64,000 bases of DNA from Paragordius varius (GCA_964247055.1 OZ176055.1:1736001-1800000); one strand, 5' to 3'. Positions 12,880-26,819 are shown, counted from the stretch's first letter. The notes: generated by a model from the letters alone, not told the origin. Numbers and translations: made by a program.

Positions 12880-13395
12880 AAGTTTGATATCTCAGAGCGC
12901 TTTTGAATATCTTAAAAATATTTAAAGTATTAAGCCGAGTTTAAATATGCTTTCTTTAGCTTAAAAGAATTACAAAAATTTTTTTTTATTAAAAGAAAAT
13001 CGCAAAAAATCCTCATCCCAAACTTTGCCGGCATTTTTATTTATAGCCAATGCAAATATGTATATTATGGTTAAAAATGTAAATAATCTTTAGGAAGGTT
13101 TCCAGCTATATTTTACCAGCAAAAAATATATTTTGATTTTAATATCAGCTACCTGTTTAATTTGTGTATGAAGCTGTCTCATTTAGACCCTAAGTCAAAC
13201 TGTACAAAATATAAGTTTTTTGATCTTATACGTCATTGAGCGGGATCTATGGTTATTTCAAAAACTCGGACAAAATGAAAAGGTAATGAAGTGTTAAATA
13301 TACTTCTATTCCAAATTAGTTAATTAAAAAATTAATAAAATGTCAGGGCTCTAAAAGTATCTTATGGCCGCGGTTTAAGTATCATTGTTCTAAAA
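12880..13395. repeat. Dispersed repeat shared with 52940-53290
   Basis: Blocks such as AATATGCTTTCTTTAG and TTTTAATATCAGC appear in the same order and orientation at 52940-53290. Near 13365 the phrase GGCCGCGGTTTAAG matches the hAT terminal region at 52802. This suggests a non-autonomous hAT-linked repeat, but no clean left end was found. Confidence 0.5.
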
Positions 13396-15300
13396 TAAAC
13401 TTTCGCGTCCATTTTTATTACAAGACTTTTAGAAAAATTTCGTGTTTGATTGATTCCTAAAATTTGAATAAATTTATACTGATCAATAACGCGATGGAAA
13501 AACAGAAAAAATGATTTAATTAAGAATTTTTTAGCTATCCACTCATTTATTTGGTTATTTAAATAGAAATATTAAAATCCATTTATATATTAATGCATCA
13601 CTGTTATAGGCAAACTTAAACTTCATTTTATAATTAAAATTCAAGCTGGCCCTCTGCGTCCCCATGAGTTATTTTAATAATAAATTATATTGGCCCTATT
13701 TATTGGATTTATATGCTTTACACGGGATGGTTAAACTTAAATCGAAAAAATCGGTCCCCTCACGAACATTTTTCAATTCTGAAGTTACCCCATACCTTTT
13801 CCGTAAAATTGATATTAGGTTTATAATTTAATACATAATTTTTCATGTATTTATTCAATTGAGGCAATTTTAGAAGTAGTGTCTTGTCACCTTGAAAGCG
13901 TTGATTAAAAAATTAAAATCTATTATATAATTTAAATAGACTTAATGTTTTATAAACCCCCTATTTCTCTGCAGGGCGGGGCTAAACTGCCGTCAATGAC
14001 TCCTATTTGTATCGAAGGATATGTGAACAGGATTTAAAAAGCAAACTCCTAAAAATTATATGCATATTGGCCTGGAATAATATATTTATCAAAATGAAGC
14101 ATAAAGGTTTTCTTGTCTATTATATGGACTCTTTTTTAGATTAATTTTGAAAATCTTATAATATGAGAATAGGTCTTTAATGTTGAAAAGTAAATATGAT
14201 GATAGTAATTAGATTTTCTTGATATTGAAAAGACTCAGTTTTTCTTGTATAAGATTGTATCTATCCGTTAGTGTAATGGCAAGTTATTAAAAATCAGATG
14301 ACTCTTTTATTTAGCTGCTATTTTCTTCCGTACGAATAATTTGAGCATTAATTGATGATTCTGAAATTAAATTTGTTATTTAATCGCTAAGATTTATAAA
14401 CTCGTTGACTTTTATAAAGGCTGAGTTCCTAATAGTTATATGATTTGTAGTGTTTCATTTATTAAAACTTGATTGTTCTTAGGCAATATTTGTGCATTTG
14501 AAACATCATTTTTTTAACGGATAAAAGATGATTTATATTCGACATATAACCCTCAAATTCCGCATAAATAAGCTATTTCGCTATGGAGTTTACCCTTTAA
14601 AAGCAAAAATAGTATGAATTTTCATTTTTCTGACATTGATAAACAAATAAGCGTGAAAATGAATTTATTAACATTTATAAACGAGCATTAAAATATGTAA
14701 GCTTGATGAAATGGTATATGAATTCGAAAAAAACGTATTTGGTCCGAATCATGAAATATATTAACACAATTTCACACATCACATATGGCGGGTAATAAAT
14801 GTATAAAAAATATCATTCATTTAAAAATATATTAATGCATATAAATATATTTTGGCTTTAGCATTGAATGAGCACACATTTATATTAATTGGTCAATGAG
14901 AGTTTTTCTTTCATTAGATTAGACTAGAAAATATAATTATATGCAAGAATGTAGTACACTGAAGCTCATACAACATAGATAAGGAATAAAACAAAATTTG
15001 GCCATTTTTGAGATTTCGAACAAACAGCCTAGAGAGCTTTTTCCTGACAATGACACCATGGGGGATTACAGCACGGTTGTAACCAAGGTTTCCAAACAGT
15101 ATTACTGGCTGAAAATTGGCTGACGACAGGTTTTATACTTGCTTGATGTATTGCCATACCCCTTTCAATAGTTTCTACAATCGCATGATATCTAAAAACA
15201 TGTACACATAGTTTATAACAGTGGTATTTAAAGGCCCTAAATAATAAATCTTATTTTTTACATACTATTATTGGTTCATATCTGCATATGAATCAAATAG
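13396..15300. other. Non-coding stretch downstream of the sulfatase gene
   Basis: AT-rich and without exon-like signals. The low-coordinate side of the sulfatase stop must contain its 3' UTR. Confidence 0.4.
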
Positions 15301-17260
15301 CTATACAATATTTGTCGGTATTATACGGTAAGTACCCCTTGAAGCAAAATAATATATTATTCGGCCTTTTTTTTGATAAGTAAACTGGTTTATAGTTAAC
15401 TGCCTTTTTATTTTCAAAGGGTGACGACTTAAATATTGAAGAGACCCGAAAGTCTTAACCTGCTCTGGACTAATAGTAATGATGGAAAAAATTTTCTCAT
15501 AATCTATATATATATCCGATACCTTAACCTTCAATTGTAAGAAAACTAATTTGAAAAAAATCGATATGTTTGCACAAGATAAAAGATACATTTTTAGAAA
15601 AATATATGCATTTGAAAAATCAAAACGAATTTTAGTCATATCCCTCCTCTTCCCCCTATCAACTATAATAATGACTATATGTTAGCTATTTGGTTAAAGT
15701 ACCTTGAACTTAAATTCCGATGGTAAGTGTCAAAATCTTGAATTTGAAGTTCAATAAAGTTGATATTAGCGTTTTGTTGGGAATGTTGTGTTGTAGCATA
15801 CTTAGTAGCAGAAATATTTGGTTGTTTAATAGGCATATCTTCGAACGGATCATGCGTAAGTTCATACAATAAAGGTGGTCTATGATAATTTATATATCGT
15901 GTTCCATAACAAAAACAGACATAATGACACCCCTGAGTGCCTGGTAACCATTTGGGTGTGGCGTAATACAATTTCCATATAAGAGATTCTAAATCATATA
16001 AAAAAAATTACAATATATATATAAACAAAACTTAGAAGCAAAAAAAACAAAGTAATACATTTTAAATTTGATTTTCTATAGAACTAAAATTTGTGGAGGA
16101 AAAAAATTTGGTTTTTATGATCTGTCTTTATAATTTAAATTTTTACTGTAAGTATAGAAAACTAAAATGAATACTTGTGAAATTCGGACAAATTAAAAAG
16201 GCCTTGACTAAACTTTATTCATTACTAAAATAGCAAGAAAAGTCAAAAAATTTTACGGATTGTAACCTTCGTTTCAATAATGAACATAAAATAATCTTTT
16301 AAAAAACATAAATTATCCAATAATAAATTTGATCAATACCATTTTTAGGCATGTATCGTACGGCGTGGATATGTGTACCACAATAATGAAATAGGAATTC
16401 GTGATGATTAAACGTTATATGATCATTATTTACATCTTTGGCGTGATTTGTAATATTATCATGACTTTTGTTTTTATGTTGCCTCTGTTTATACAGCACG
16501 GCAGGTGAAGAAAGATATCCCAACCCATCCTTTAAAAAGGTATTAATTTTATTGGAAAACCCGTCGACGGTTCCAATGTTAGGACCGTCAGAGTTTCTTA
16601 AATTCTCCTGGAGAACAGCTGTGAAATTGTTTAATAGAGGTGCCAAGTCACGTCCATCAATAACAATAGTTTTGGGCTCATTTCCACCCCAAAATGAATT
16701 GTTGGGATTGGCGTTGGTCTCATTATTGGTAGTTTTTATAGCTAAATCATAATAATTCCACACTTTATATATATTATTTGGTTGTTGAGCGTACAAATTG
16801 CTTGATTTGGTTTTTATACTGTTTTCATTTTTGGGAATACGTGGTGCAGCATTCTGAGCAAGATTGACTATGGTTGGCCATATATCCATAAGGCTGGTTG
16901 GAATGTCAATGTTAATACTGTTTGCTATAAAAGTAAAATTTACTCAAATTTTGGATACTATAATATACTATTTACACACCTTAACCCTTGAACAATTCAA
17001 ATTGACCCTATAAATAAATTATGTGTTTTTGGGGCTAATTTAACTCATCATTAATATGAAAAGTATATTTTTACGACATAATTTATTATTTTTTAGCATT
17101 ACATCAATATTAAACGGAATTTTATATTTTAAACATATTAATAAATAAAGATAATATATATTCTTAAAATCCACATAGTTTATTTTAGGGTGAATATAAA
17201 TTGTTTAAAATTAATTTTGAACTTAAATGGTATATTTTGTTATTTTACAATAAAAATTTT

Positions 17261-17301
<41 letters not shown>

Positions 17302-18966
17302 TATGGAAAATAAGTTTACGAATAAAACAAGGCCATGTCCAATAATAAGTAAAATACATTTCAAATTATTCATATCCGAAAATGTTTAATAAAGTTCAAA
17401 AATTGCTGACACCGGATAATAAAAACTAATGAAGTTTAGCTTCTAATTAAAAACTTTGCTCAATTATATTAAATGGCTGGCATAAATTTATTACTCCAAT
17501 TAAAGGATAACAATATCGTTTTGGTAAATAAATTTTGAAAACAAAGTCCAAAAATTTAGATTTAAAATTTTTTACTTTAAACACTCATATTTTTCAATTC
17601 TATAATTTACACTCTTCCTAAACCTAAATTAATTTAGGGGATTACTTTCAATATATAATATTTTATCTATTAAAAAAATTTATTACGTGAATGCTTGTTA
17701 TTCATGGCGTAAAATGTATCAGTAAAGGGGGGATAACGCAAAATCCCAGGGACTCTTATACCCCCTTCTATTCCACCTTGACCCTTCCCACCTATAAGCA
17801 ATAATGTAAAATATGTTTAGTAAGTTGTTTTTATTACACAAAAAAAATTGAAAATTAAAACGTCAAGGGTAAAAATATTTTTTAATACATACATATATAT
17901 TATATAGGCATAAATTATTATATTAAAATGGTATTACAGCCAGAGTAAAAGAATTAAAAAATATAATCTATATATTTATAAAAATGGAAAATGCTGGCTT
18001 TGTGATCTGGTCCAATCAAATCCAAATATCGAAAAAATATAATCATTAATAAATGGCCGGACAATAGCTTCGCCTTTTTTTGACTTAATCCCCCAGTTCG
18101 GGCCCACCCCGTGTAAAGAACGGTTTTTTTTGAAAACAGAAGTCCACAAAAATCGTGTCTTTGAGACAATTTTCCGGAGAACGTGTTGGACCATTCAATT
18201 TCAAATATGATTTTTGTTTACTTATTTTCGATTGCGCCAAACATAGTCGGCTCGCTTTTTTAATTTAAGTCTCTTTACCCGCTACCCCCGTAAAATGCCA
18301 TTTTTTTCAAAAAACTAAGTCCACAAAAATAATTTTTGATTCTATTTTTCGTCCAAGGTATGAGACCGTAAAAATTCAAGAAGGATTCTAGGTATTCACT
18401 GTTAAAAGGCAAAAATTTTAGTCAAGCGTTTCTTTGATGATAGCTGCTGGGTAAGGAGCTACCCGATAAAAACTGACCCGTCATACTGAAATAGCGTGCT
18501 TTTGGGCTAAATTCTAGAAAACTATCAGACCATATGAGTTCGATAGCTGCTTAAAGTATTACGCGTAAAAAGTCAAAAATTTTAGTCGAGCGGATATTTC
18601 GAATTCGTTAAATAGGCCCTTTACTCCCTAAAAATGCGCTATCATTGAACTATTATTTAGTTTTAAAGCCATTCTTCCATAACTATTAGGAATAAACGCT
18701 GATTCCAGGTATAAAGGCAATTTTTTTTATCTAACTACATTTTTACATAGGCCTCTGGGTAGGGGGTTACCCGCTTACAACTGCGCCATCATATCGATAC
18801 AGCATGCCTTTGGAGCCAAATTTCAGAAAACTTATGAGACTATGTAAATCATTTTAAAACTTCGTGCCGCATAATAAAATTGCCTATAAAATGAAATATG
18901 CCCCCTCACTCCCCAGTCCGAAGGACTTCCTCGGGCTGCGTAGCAACACGAGATTTACGCTAGTTG

Positions 18967-19022
<56 letters not shown>

Positions 19023-22000
19023 TTTTAAGGATAGTTGTGGTCAATCATAAATTTAAACTTTCTATTTATAAAAAACTTGATAAAAAACATTTTTTTATTC
19101 ATAAAGAGGATTTTTTATTCATTTATTCAGACAATCTATATGTTTTAAAAAAGCACAAATTTTATATAAAAAAAATGTAGTCAGTTTCCACTTTATTATA
19201 TCAATCAATCCATTATTCATCCAAATTTAGTTGATCAATAAATTTAAAAGCAAATATAAAACTAGCTAACTAGCTTATAAAATATACCTTTGAAAGGTCC
19301 ATTGTAACCGCCCTCTCGTTGGCCATCTAAACCCTTTTCTTCGATGTGGCCACCCTGATCCGATGTGAAATATATGAGTGTGTTATTACGAAACCCAAAT
19401 CGATCTAAAGCATCCAACAATTGTCCCACCTATGCGACAAAAATGTCAAGGTACAAAAAAAATATTTGGGAAAACATATAATTTCCACACAAGAAAAGCT
19501 GTATTATTATTTAGTTTTTGCACATGTTTAAAAGATAAATTTAAAGAGCTTTTATTTAAACCATTTTTTGGACCTTAATAATAGCTGACAAAAAATTTTA
19601 AAAGTAGTGGTCATTTTTTTCATAAAAGGATGCTTATGAGTCATCTCAAAAAATTTGCTCCCGCGCAAATAAGGTTATTTGACTGTAATGTGAGTATATT
19701 TTAGTGATAATTACAGGAAAAACAATCCGATATAAAGATTCTTAAATTACAACCTTTTGTAATAATTATAGAATTTACTAATTTACTAATTTATTTGTAT
19801 GTCTAAAACGTGATAAAATGCCAAATTTCGTATTTATATATACCATCCAATCCATCTCCTCAACATTGTCCCCAAAACGACCATGCTTACTAACGCCATG
19901 AAACCGGGGTCCGGTGTGCAGCGCTGTATGGACTTGTAGGAATGAAAAGAATAATAGGAATGGCTGTTGTGGTTTAGATACGCTAATAAAAAGAAAGAAA
20001 AAAATAAATGCGCTCATATATTATTTATGGAACATGTCGCTTGTTACATAAAAAATTAATCAAAAAATAAAAAATGTCTATGAAATATAGTATAAGTAGT
20101 AAAAATTCAACACTAATCTGTCTTTAAAAATATTGTCACATAGCATTTGCACGAAAGGGAAATGTTATTGGGTAAAAGCAGGAAAATACATAATAATTTG
20201 GTTTGAAACATAGATTCATTTTTATAAAACAATGTACGGATTTCTCGGTTATTTGATTATTCTGATCAATTAGTCATGTTAAAAAAACTGATTTAAGAGA
20301 ATTTTTCTTTATTTAAACCAAAAAAACTACTCCTACAAGCATTCCTAATCAAAAATGATTTTAAATAAATCTAACTTAAAAAGTTATTTAGCTCACTGCG
20401 TGATAAACAAAAACAAACCAAATAGCATCCTTATATAATTATCGCAAAATCATTCAAAACTAACAAAATGGGGGTAAATTTCATAGTAATTTCCCATTAA
20501 ATAAAGAGCAATTGTTGGTTTGAAATACCTGTAAAAATCAAAATTATGAATCATTCTCAAATCTATCTGTATATTTTAAGGTTTTTGAAAAAAAAGTAAT
20601 TATGTCTAGCGGTTTCCAAATTCCATTTTTAAGGGGGCAAAGATATATTTAAATAATGATATATGCTCTTTTTAGACCATAGCTTATAAAACTGGTAGGA
20701 GCGAAAATGTATTTTAATCGTTTTTCTTCCCTCTAAAAGCTACCTGAGCACATTTAAAAATAAATCAAGTAAGTATTAATCCAGTAAATCCTGTATAACT
20801 CAAAACTCAAACAAAATTAAGAATTACCGATTTTTAGAACCTTTAACATCATCAATATTTGAATCAGGTCGGTGCGCCATTTCACTTAAAAACTGCAAAC
20901 TATTATCTAGGAGGCGTTGAGATAAATCATTGGCAAAATTTATGGGTTGTTCCACCACATGAGTATCCTTCATAAGTATGCTGTTTAAAATTTTTATGTT
21001 TGTTATAAAGGTATAAAATAGGGCCAGGGGTAAAACCATACAACAAACACACCAACAAAACGGTCTCCATAATGGTGGGGGAGGTGATCGACTTTTATGT
21101 CGACTTTTATGTAAAGTTTTGCAAGTAGTTTTCGATAGATTATTCATAATATTTTCTGTGTTTGGGCTACTGGGCCACCTCAAGTGATTATAGATGGTAT
21201 CAGTTAAAACTTTTTTAATAGGAAAAATTGGAGATTTATTTTCAGAACAGCAGTCTATATTGGCTGCATTATTCTCATCGATGTTTTGAGTGGATGTGAG
21301 GTTATCATCATTGGAAGTGCTAGCAATACTTTGTGTAATCTCTGTATCAATGGATCTATTCTAACAAACACATGTAATTCTTATGTATTAGAGAAAGAAA
21401 ATATATATAAAATGATATTTAATAAAGACTTGGTGAGCGGTTATAAATGCCTTCAGAACCTGTGGCTATAGATACTTTCAAAAACAACCAGTTTTAATTT
21501 CGTTATCCCGTGTTATTATAACGATATAAAAGAATGATGGTATAAAACTGAAATGGTAAAATATAAAATAGAGTTATATTGCCTTTTATATATGTACCAT
21601 TTACAATTTAAATTTACCCTTAAACAATACAAATTCATCCTAAATATAAATTATTGTGTGTTTCGGGTTAATATAGCTCATCATTAATGAGAAATAGATT
21701 TTTATGGCATAGTTTAGTATTTTTTCAGTGTTATATTTATTTTGAACGAAATTTTATTTTATAATATTATAAGTGAATATATATAATTTTTCATCTTAAA
21801 AAACACATAATTTATTTTTGAGGTTTAATTTGATTTGTTCAAAGGTGCATTTGAACTGTAAATGGTATAATTAAACATTTGATCAATTATTTTTATATTG
21901 TTTATTCGTGAATTAAAATACTGGACTTATGAGCAGTCGAACCGGTTTTCATTTTTTTGAACAATGTCAAAAACCCACCCATCCCTTTAAATATAACCGA

Positions 22001-22153
22001 TAAAATCTTACCAATTCAGTATTAGACGTGGAAGAATTTGAATCCGATGCCGGCATACTCCTATATCGCGCAAACCAAAGCGATGAAAGTGTAATGACAA
22101 ATATGGACCAACCTTTAATTCCATTAGTTATAAAGATAAATGAATGAATATAG

Positions 22154-22208
<55 letters not shown>

Positions 22209-25200
22209 TTTATGAAAAAAAACAGGGATTGGTACAAGAATCATTTATTTAACATGCTAAAAATATTGTGTTGTTACAGAATCGTTTAAAAACGAGAACC
22301 GCGATGGTTCCAAATTTCGATTATTTGGATTGATTGATTGATTGAATAAAATGTTATTTTGGCTATCTATACATTTTTGTATCATGAAAATATTTCTTTA
22401 ATTTTTTTATCGAAATGTAGCACACACAATAAATTTTTCCGTTTAATTTATTTATATTTTTGTGAATGTAATTAAGTTATGTGTTATATACAATGGAAAT
22501 TATGTTAGAACTTTTTATCCAAAAAAAAGACAAAAACCCAAAAATTTTGCCAAAAAAGGACTAAAGCAGAACTCTTGTCCAGAACCGTTTTTAAAAAATA
22601 TATGTTAAAATCAAACCGTGATCAAAAACGATCGAGTTTTAATCCCTGTTTTACATAACATTAAAGAAAATTTAAAAAACTTCATTATTTAAATACAAAA
22701 AAAGCACAATTTTTTTTTCAAAAAAAACACAATCATTATTATAAGAAGGAGGAATAACTTAATGATAAATTAGAAAAGAATAAAACAAAAAAAAGAAAGA
22801 GAAAGATAGTTGGAATGAAACTGTTATAAAAGGTTTAATAAAAAGAAGGAAAAAAAAACCTAGTCCAGCTTTAATACGTGGATTATTGCTCATAAAAACA
22901 CCGGCTCCATCATCCCCAAAATCCTTGAGATTAGTTAACGGAAGCCCGTAAAATCGATCGAAACCGTGTCGCAACGGATGGTGACAATTGTCATTAAAAG
23001 CGGCACAACTAACACCTAAATGCCATTTACCTGCAAAATTTAGAAGAGTGTTTAAGGGGTTTTCGAGGTTGAGCACAAAAAAATGCAAAGTAAATGAGAA
23101 AATAACTTTTAAATAATGTTATCTTAAAAACTATACATAAATCTATGCTATCATGTGATAAATTATGGTTAATATTTTTATCTCAAACATCTAATCTTTT
23201 TGTTTTTTGCACTCAAAAAAATTTTAAATTTTAAAGTTTTTTCTTATTATTCGTTTTTGAATGAGAGAATATAAAAGATTACGATAAAATAAGTAAATAT
23301 TATAGGATATAATATAGATAATGGGTAATAAATTATATTATATTTTCGCGTTACGAAAAAATGAATAAAATTTATCATTCAATCCAGTTAAAAACTTTGG
23401 TATAATGAGTATTTAATTTTGAAAAAGAAAATACATACCATTAAATATGGACAAATTTTTCATATATTTAACCAAAATAGTTCAAATAATTGGATTTTGA
23501 ATAAAAACACCATATTTGATTCTAATTATCATTAACACTAGATATAATTAAAAGTATTTACAGTATGAGTAAGTCTACATTGCTAGAAAGTTATTAATTA
23601 TTGCCAAATAGTAAATACAACTTATAGTTATTTTTTTCACTTTTATATTATTAGCCAATAATACTGCCCTTTGATATATTTACTATTTAGCAATAATTAA
23701 TAACTAATCAATGTATACCTCATACTATCAACAAATTTAAAAGTTTTTACCGGGAATACAAGGGAATATGGGGCTATACTTTAAATAACAAAACTACTGA
23801 AAAAAATCTATAGATCTATCTATCTATCAAGTTAGCTCCAAATATTTTGCGTAAAAATAATTTTTACATATATAAAAATGATTTAATTTTTTCATTATTT
23901 TGCCTCATGATTAAACGATTAATACTTTAAAAATATGGCGCCTTAGTTTAGAGTCAGAAGTAGGTGTGTTAAATATGATAAGTTGAATACAACGAATGAA
24001 TTTTCCGCTGTAAGTTACCTATAATAGGCAAAAATGGCGATTTTCGAATACATATTTCAATGGAAAAAGTGTAGAGAATTTCCATTTTTTGTTATATATA
24101 TATATATACAGTAAGAGGAAATATTATTGTGGATGGATGTTATAGCCAGCCAAAATAATTTTTACAATACCCACCTTTTCAAGGCTTATAAAATAATGAG
24201 TATAAAAGCCGAAAAAAACTAATTATATACATGTTTTTACATTTATACATACATTATGGATTTTTTCTCTATATTCAGCAATTAAAAAAGTTTCATAATT
24301 AATATGATTATTATTCCATCACCTTAATCCGACTTCTGCATTCATTTTTTTTGCAATAAAGATGATATATAATAAATATATAGATTTAGTTTTCATTTCA
24401 ATCATAAATTATCAAAATACCTTTACTTTAAAAACATATCCCCTGGACACCAAAAAAAGATAATTCAAAATTTTAAATACAGTGTATGAATGAAACATAA
24501 TAAAAATAAGTGATAAAAAATTTTTTTAGTTCCTTACTTAAATTAATTACTCCTAATACCAAGGTATATATAGTTAGACCTTGACTTTACAAAATTAATT
24601 TTGTTGACAATTAAAATAAACTTGGTAATATAATCATTCGTTTTAAATGTAAATTGGAATATTGGTTATTCAGTTTAAATCGATTTCTGTGCGCATGATT
24701 TTTGAAAATTAACACAATTTTAACTTTTTATTATGTAAAAATTTTTTGAACTCTTCATAGGCAAAAATTTTTTGCAATCATTTTCGCACAGATAGAATCA
24801 ATTTTTCTTTGCAAAAGCAAAATCTTTTAAAAATATTCCCTTTTTTCATACATTGTTCAGTATATAATAAAAAATTAGTTTTGTGCGGGTTTTACCTATA
24901 AACTTTTGTACTAGCCAATGTTTGATGGAAATTTTTTTAAAAATATTTTTTTACAAAAAAAATCATTTTTGTGAATCTCGCTAACCAAGAGTTTGAACTT
25001 ATAAAAATGATTGAAGATACCATAAATATCCATCATAATTAAAATTAATAGTTTTATACGGGTTTTCAGCCAATCTTGAAGTTACATATAATCAAGATTC
25101 TTTAAACTGTAACTTTTTTTTGCAAAAATCATTTTTTTTCCCCTCAAAAAAACTTTTAAACGTAAAAAAATGATTTTTTTTACTGTTAAAAGGGCTGCTT

Positions 25201-26421
25201 ACCAATTAAAGCCGTGGCATAACCCAATTCCTGTAAAACTTTGGCAAAGGTTATTTCTGTGTCAGGTAAACCACCGCTGCTTGCTACAAAAGGCAGGACT
25301 CTAAGTTTCCCAGTCTCTGCCATACCTATACAACATACAAAAAAAGGTTTAATTAAAAAAAGGTTATTTTTTTTTGTTAGTAAACAAATCTTCATAGTGA
25401 ACTAAGTGTGGTACACACCTTTAATTTTTAAAACTGCAAAAGAAGAAATGAGGACTAAGCGAAAAAAATGGTAAAAAATTTGTTCAAACAAATTCTTTTC
25501 TCCTTTGGGGTGCAAAAACTACTTGAAAGAAAAATTTTAATTAATAGATATAGATGTTAATATTTTTAGTGTTATGGGTATTAAATTAATATTGTAGCAG
25601 ATACGAAAATATGTGAGTCACAATCATATTCATCGAAATTTAAAATTATTTTTGAAATTAATCGCGAAGGTACCACCCAATTTGGAAAGCGATTTAAAAA
25701 AAAGGCCGGGCGTCATAGGTACTTGAGGCTAATTTTCATATAAATATGTTATCATTTCCTAAAAACTCGTTATTAGATAATATATTTCTTGAAACTTGAA
25801 ATAATATAATAGAAAATAAAAGTAATTACATTAGATATTTCAAAAGTTTTCCATATCTTAAGCTTTATCATATTTAATTTCAAAGAAAACAAATATAGAA
25901 ACATCCAATTTTCGCACCCAAAATTGATAAAATTAGGATATTTTATTTTAACTTACATTGGTAAATAGATCAAAATAATTGAAATAAAAGCATATAATAG
26001 GGGATAGATTAATTATAAAAATTAGAAATTGAACTAATCAAAATAATTAAAATAAAAGCATATAATAGGAGATAAATTAATTATTAAAATTTTAATATAA
26101 TAATATTTTGGCATAATGTAACAATCAAATATTTACAGTACCTGAGCGAACAGGATAGCGACCAGTTAAAAAAGCCGAACGACTTGGAGTACATACTGAA
26201 CTAGCCGCTAGATGATGGGTAAACACAAAACCTTCGGAGGCCAATCTGTCAATGTTAGGCGTTTTGATTGTATCGTTTCCATAACAACCGATATCTCCAT
26301 ATCCCAAGTCATCAGCCATCATTATCAAAAAATTTGGAATGTTTTCATTTTGTAACAAAGTTAAAATACTCCCGATATTGACTATTAGGAGCCAAATCAA
26401 ACTTTTAATAGAAATATCCAT
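15301..26421 (-). CDS. Membrane-bound sulfatase, steryl-sulfatase/arylsulfatase type
   Basis: Eleven exons whose phases all agree: 26421-26142, 25325-25203, 23030-22860, 22112-22012, 21360-20828, 19982-19844, 19429-19288, 17791-17687, 16924-16340, 15988-15703 and 15469-15301, about 877 residues. Residues 1-22 are a signal peptide. Asp37-Asp38 (MADDLG) and Cys77-x-Pro-Ser-Arg81 give the metal site and formylglycine motif. GKWHLG, VHTALH, FTSDQGG and FKGGKG supply the other Lys, His, Asp and Lys of the active site. GGIRVPGI and the Cys-rich CHYVCFCYG near the end match human STS. As in STS, two hydrophobic helices sit mid-protein ([16 protein letters not shown], then [17 protein letters not shown]). 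Enzymes of this class hydrolyse sulfate esters in the ER lumen. Oddities are a roughly 100-residue polar linker between the helices and an insertion of about 70 residues in exon 9. The last exon is less sure. Confidence 0.85.
16964..17233. mobile_element. TACCATTTACA-family MITE in sulfatase intron 8
   Basis: A palindromic element of about 270 bases. The left arm reads TATACTATTTACA...CCCTTGAACAATTCAAATT; the right arm is its near reverse complement and ends ACTTAAATGGTATA. The same design occurs at 21594-21868 and 56531-56761. TA flanks suggest a Tc1/mariner-type target. Confidence 0.65.
17967..18963 (+). mobile_element. Non-autonomous Helitron-like element, copy A
   Basis: Starts TCTATATATTTATAAA (preceded by A) and ends CTAG (followed by T). 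These are the 5'-TC / CTRR-3' A|T rules of Helitrons. About 30 bases before the end is a hairpin, CCGAAGGACTTCCTCGG. The same two ends, in reverse orientation, bound 37609-38696, so both borders are defined by comparison. The interior contains repeated GGGTA(G/A)-GG-AGCTACCCG-type units (about 18445, 18755) and no transposase. The element lies in intron 7 of the sulfatase gene. Short ORFs across it are by-products of the repeat. Confidence 0.72.
18967..19020. repeat. Long TA microsatellite beside the Helitron-like copy
   Basis: About 54 bases of uninterrupted TA immediately 3' of the element's CTAG end. Expansion next to an insertion point could be secondary. Confidence 0.85.
21594..21868. 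mobile_element. TACCATTTACA-family MITE in sulfatase intron 4
   Basis: Foldback element: TACCATTTACAATTTAAATT at the left and AACTGTAAATGGTATA at the right. The interior phrase CTCATCATTAAT is shared with the copy at 16964-17233. Confidence 0.7.
23561..23728. mobile_element. CAGTATGAG foldback MITE in sulfatase intron 2
   Basis: A near-perfect inverted repeat of about 170 bases: CAGTATGAGTAAGT...GCTAGAAAGTTATTAATTA at the left, and the reverse complement at the right, ending CTCATACTA. A second copy lies at 63324-63516. Its size and structure fit a short palindromic MITE. Confidence 0.7.
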
Positions 26422-26819
26422 TTTTACAGAAGAAAATTAACATTGCTAGAGCAGGTTTAGAAAATTAACATGTGAAAACAAACATTTTTTGCACATTTAC
26501 ATCAAAACATTCTATTAAAATGTTAACAAAAAAATTAAAATACATATGATAACTGAAAAGCTATAATTTTAATAATGAATAGGCTGATAAAGGCCATATT
26601 TGCTCAAAATATGTGAGAGCACTAAAATTTGTAAATAACAATCTTTAAACAGGAAGAGTAATACGAACGAATATTTTTATCAAAGTTTTGAGGAAATTAT
26701 ATATATTCCTTATTTATATAGAAAAAATGTTTTTCCATGCCTCTAAATAGTAAACTCGAAGTATGTCTTTAAAAAAATATCTATTTTTTTGAAATTTTTT
26801 GCTATCAAAATTTAGCTTA
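26422..26819. other. Sulfatase upstream region
   Basis: Non-coding, AT-rich; presumed promoter and 5' UTR of the sulfatase gene. No exon-like or repeat signal was recognised. Confidence 0.35.

Noticed and set aside
16468-16752. 94-codon ORF on the plus strand
   Set aside because: Antisense of sulfatase exon 9, whose minus-strand frame matches the family.
17201-17389. ORF with Ile-Tyr repeats
   Set aside because: Translation of a TA microsatellite.
17954-18194. Two overlapping ORFs of about 70 codons, minus strand
   Set aside because: Lie in the Helitron-like repeat; the same open stretches recur at 38439-38687 because the repeat recurs.
18967-19020. Regular repeat that could be mistaken for a CRISPR-like array
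   Set aside because: Pure dinucleotide repeat without spacers; the organism is eukaryotic.
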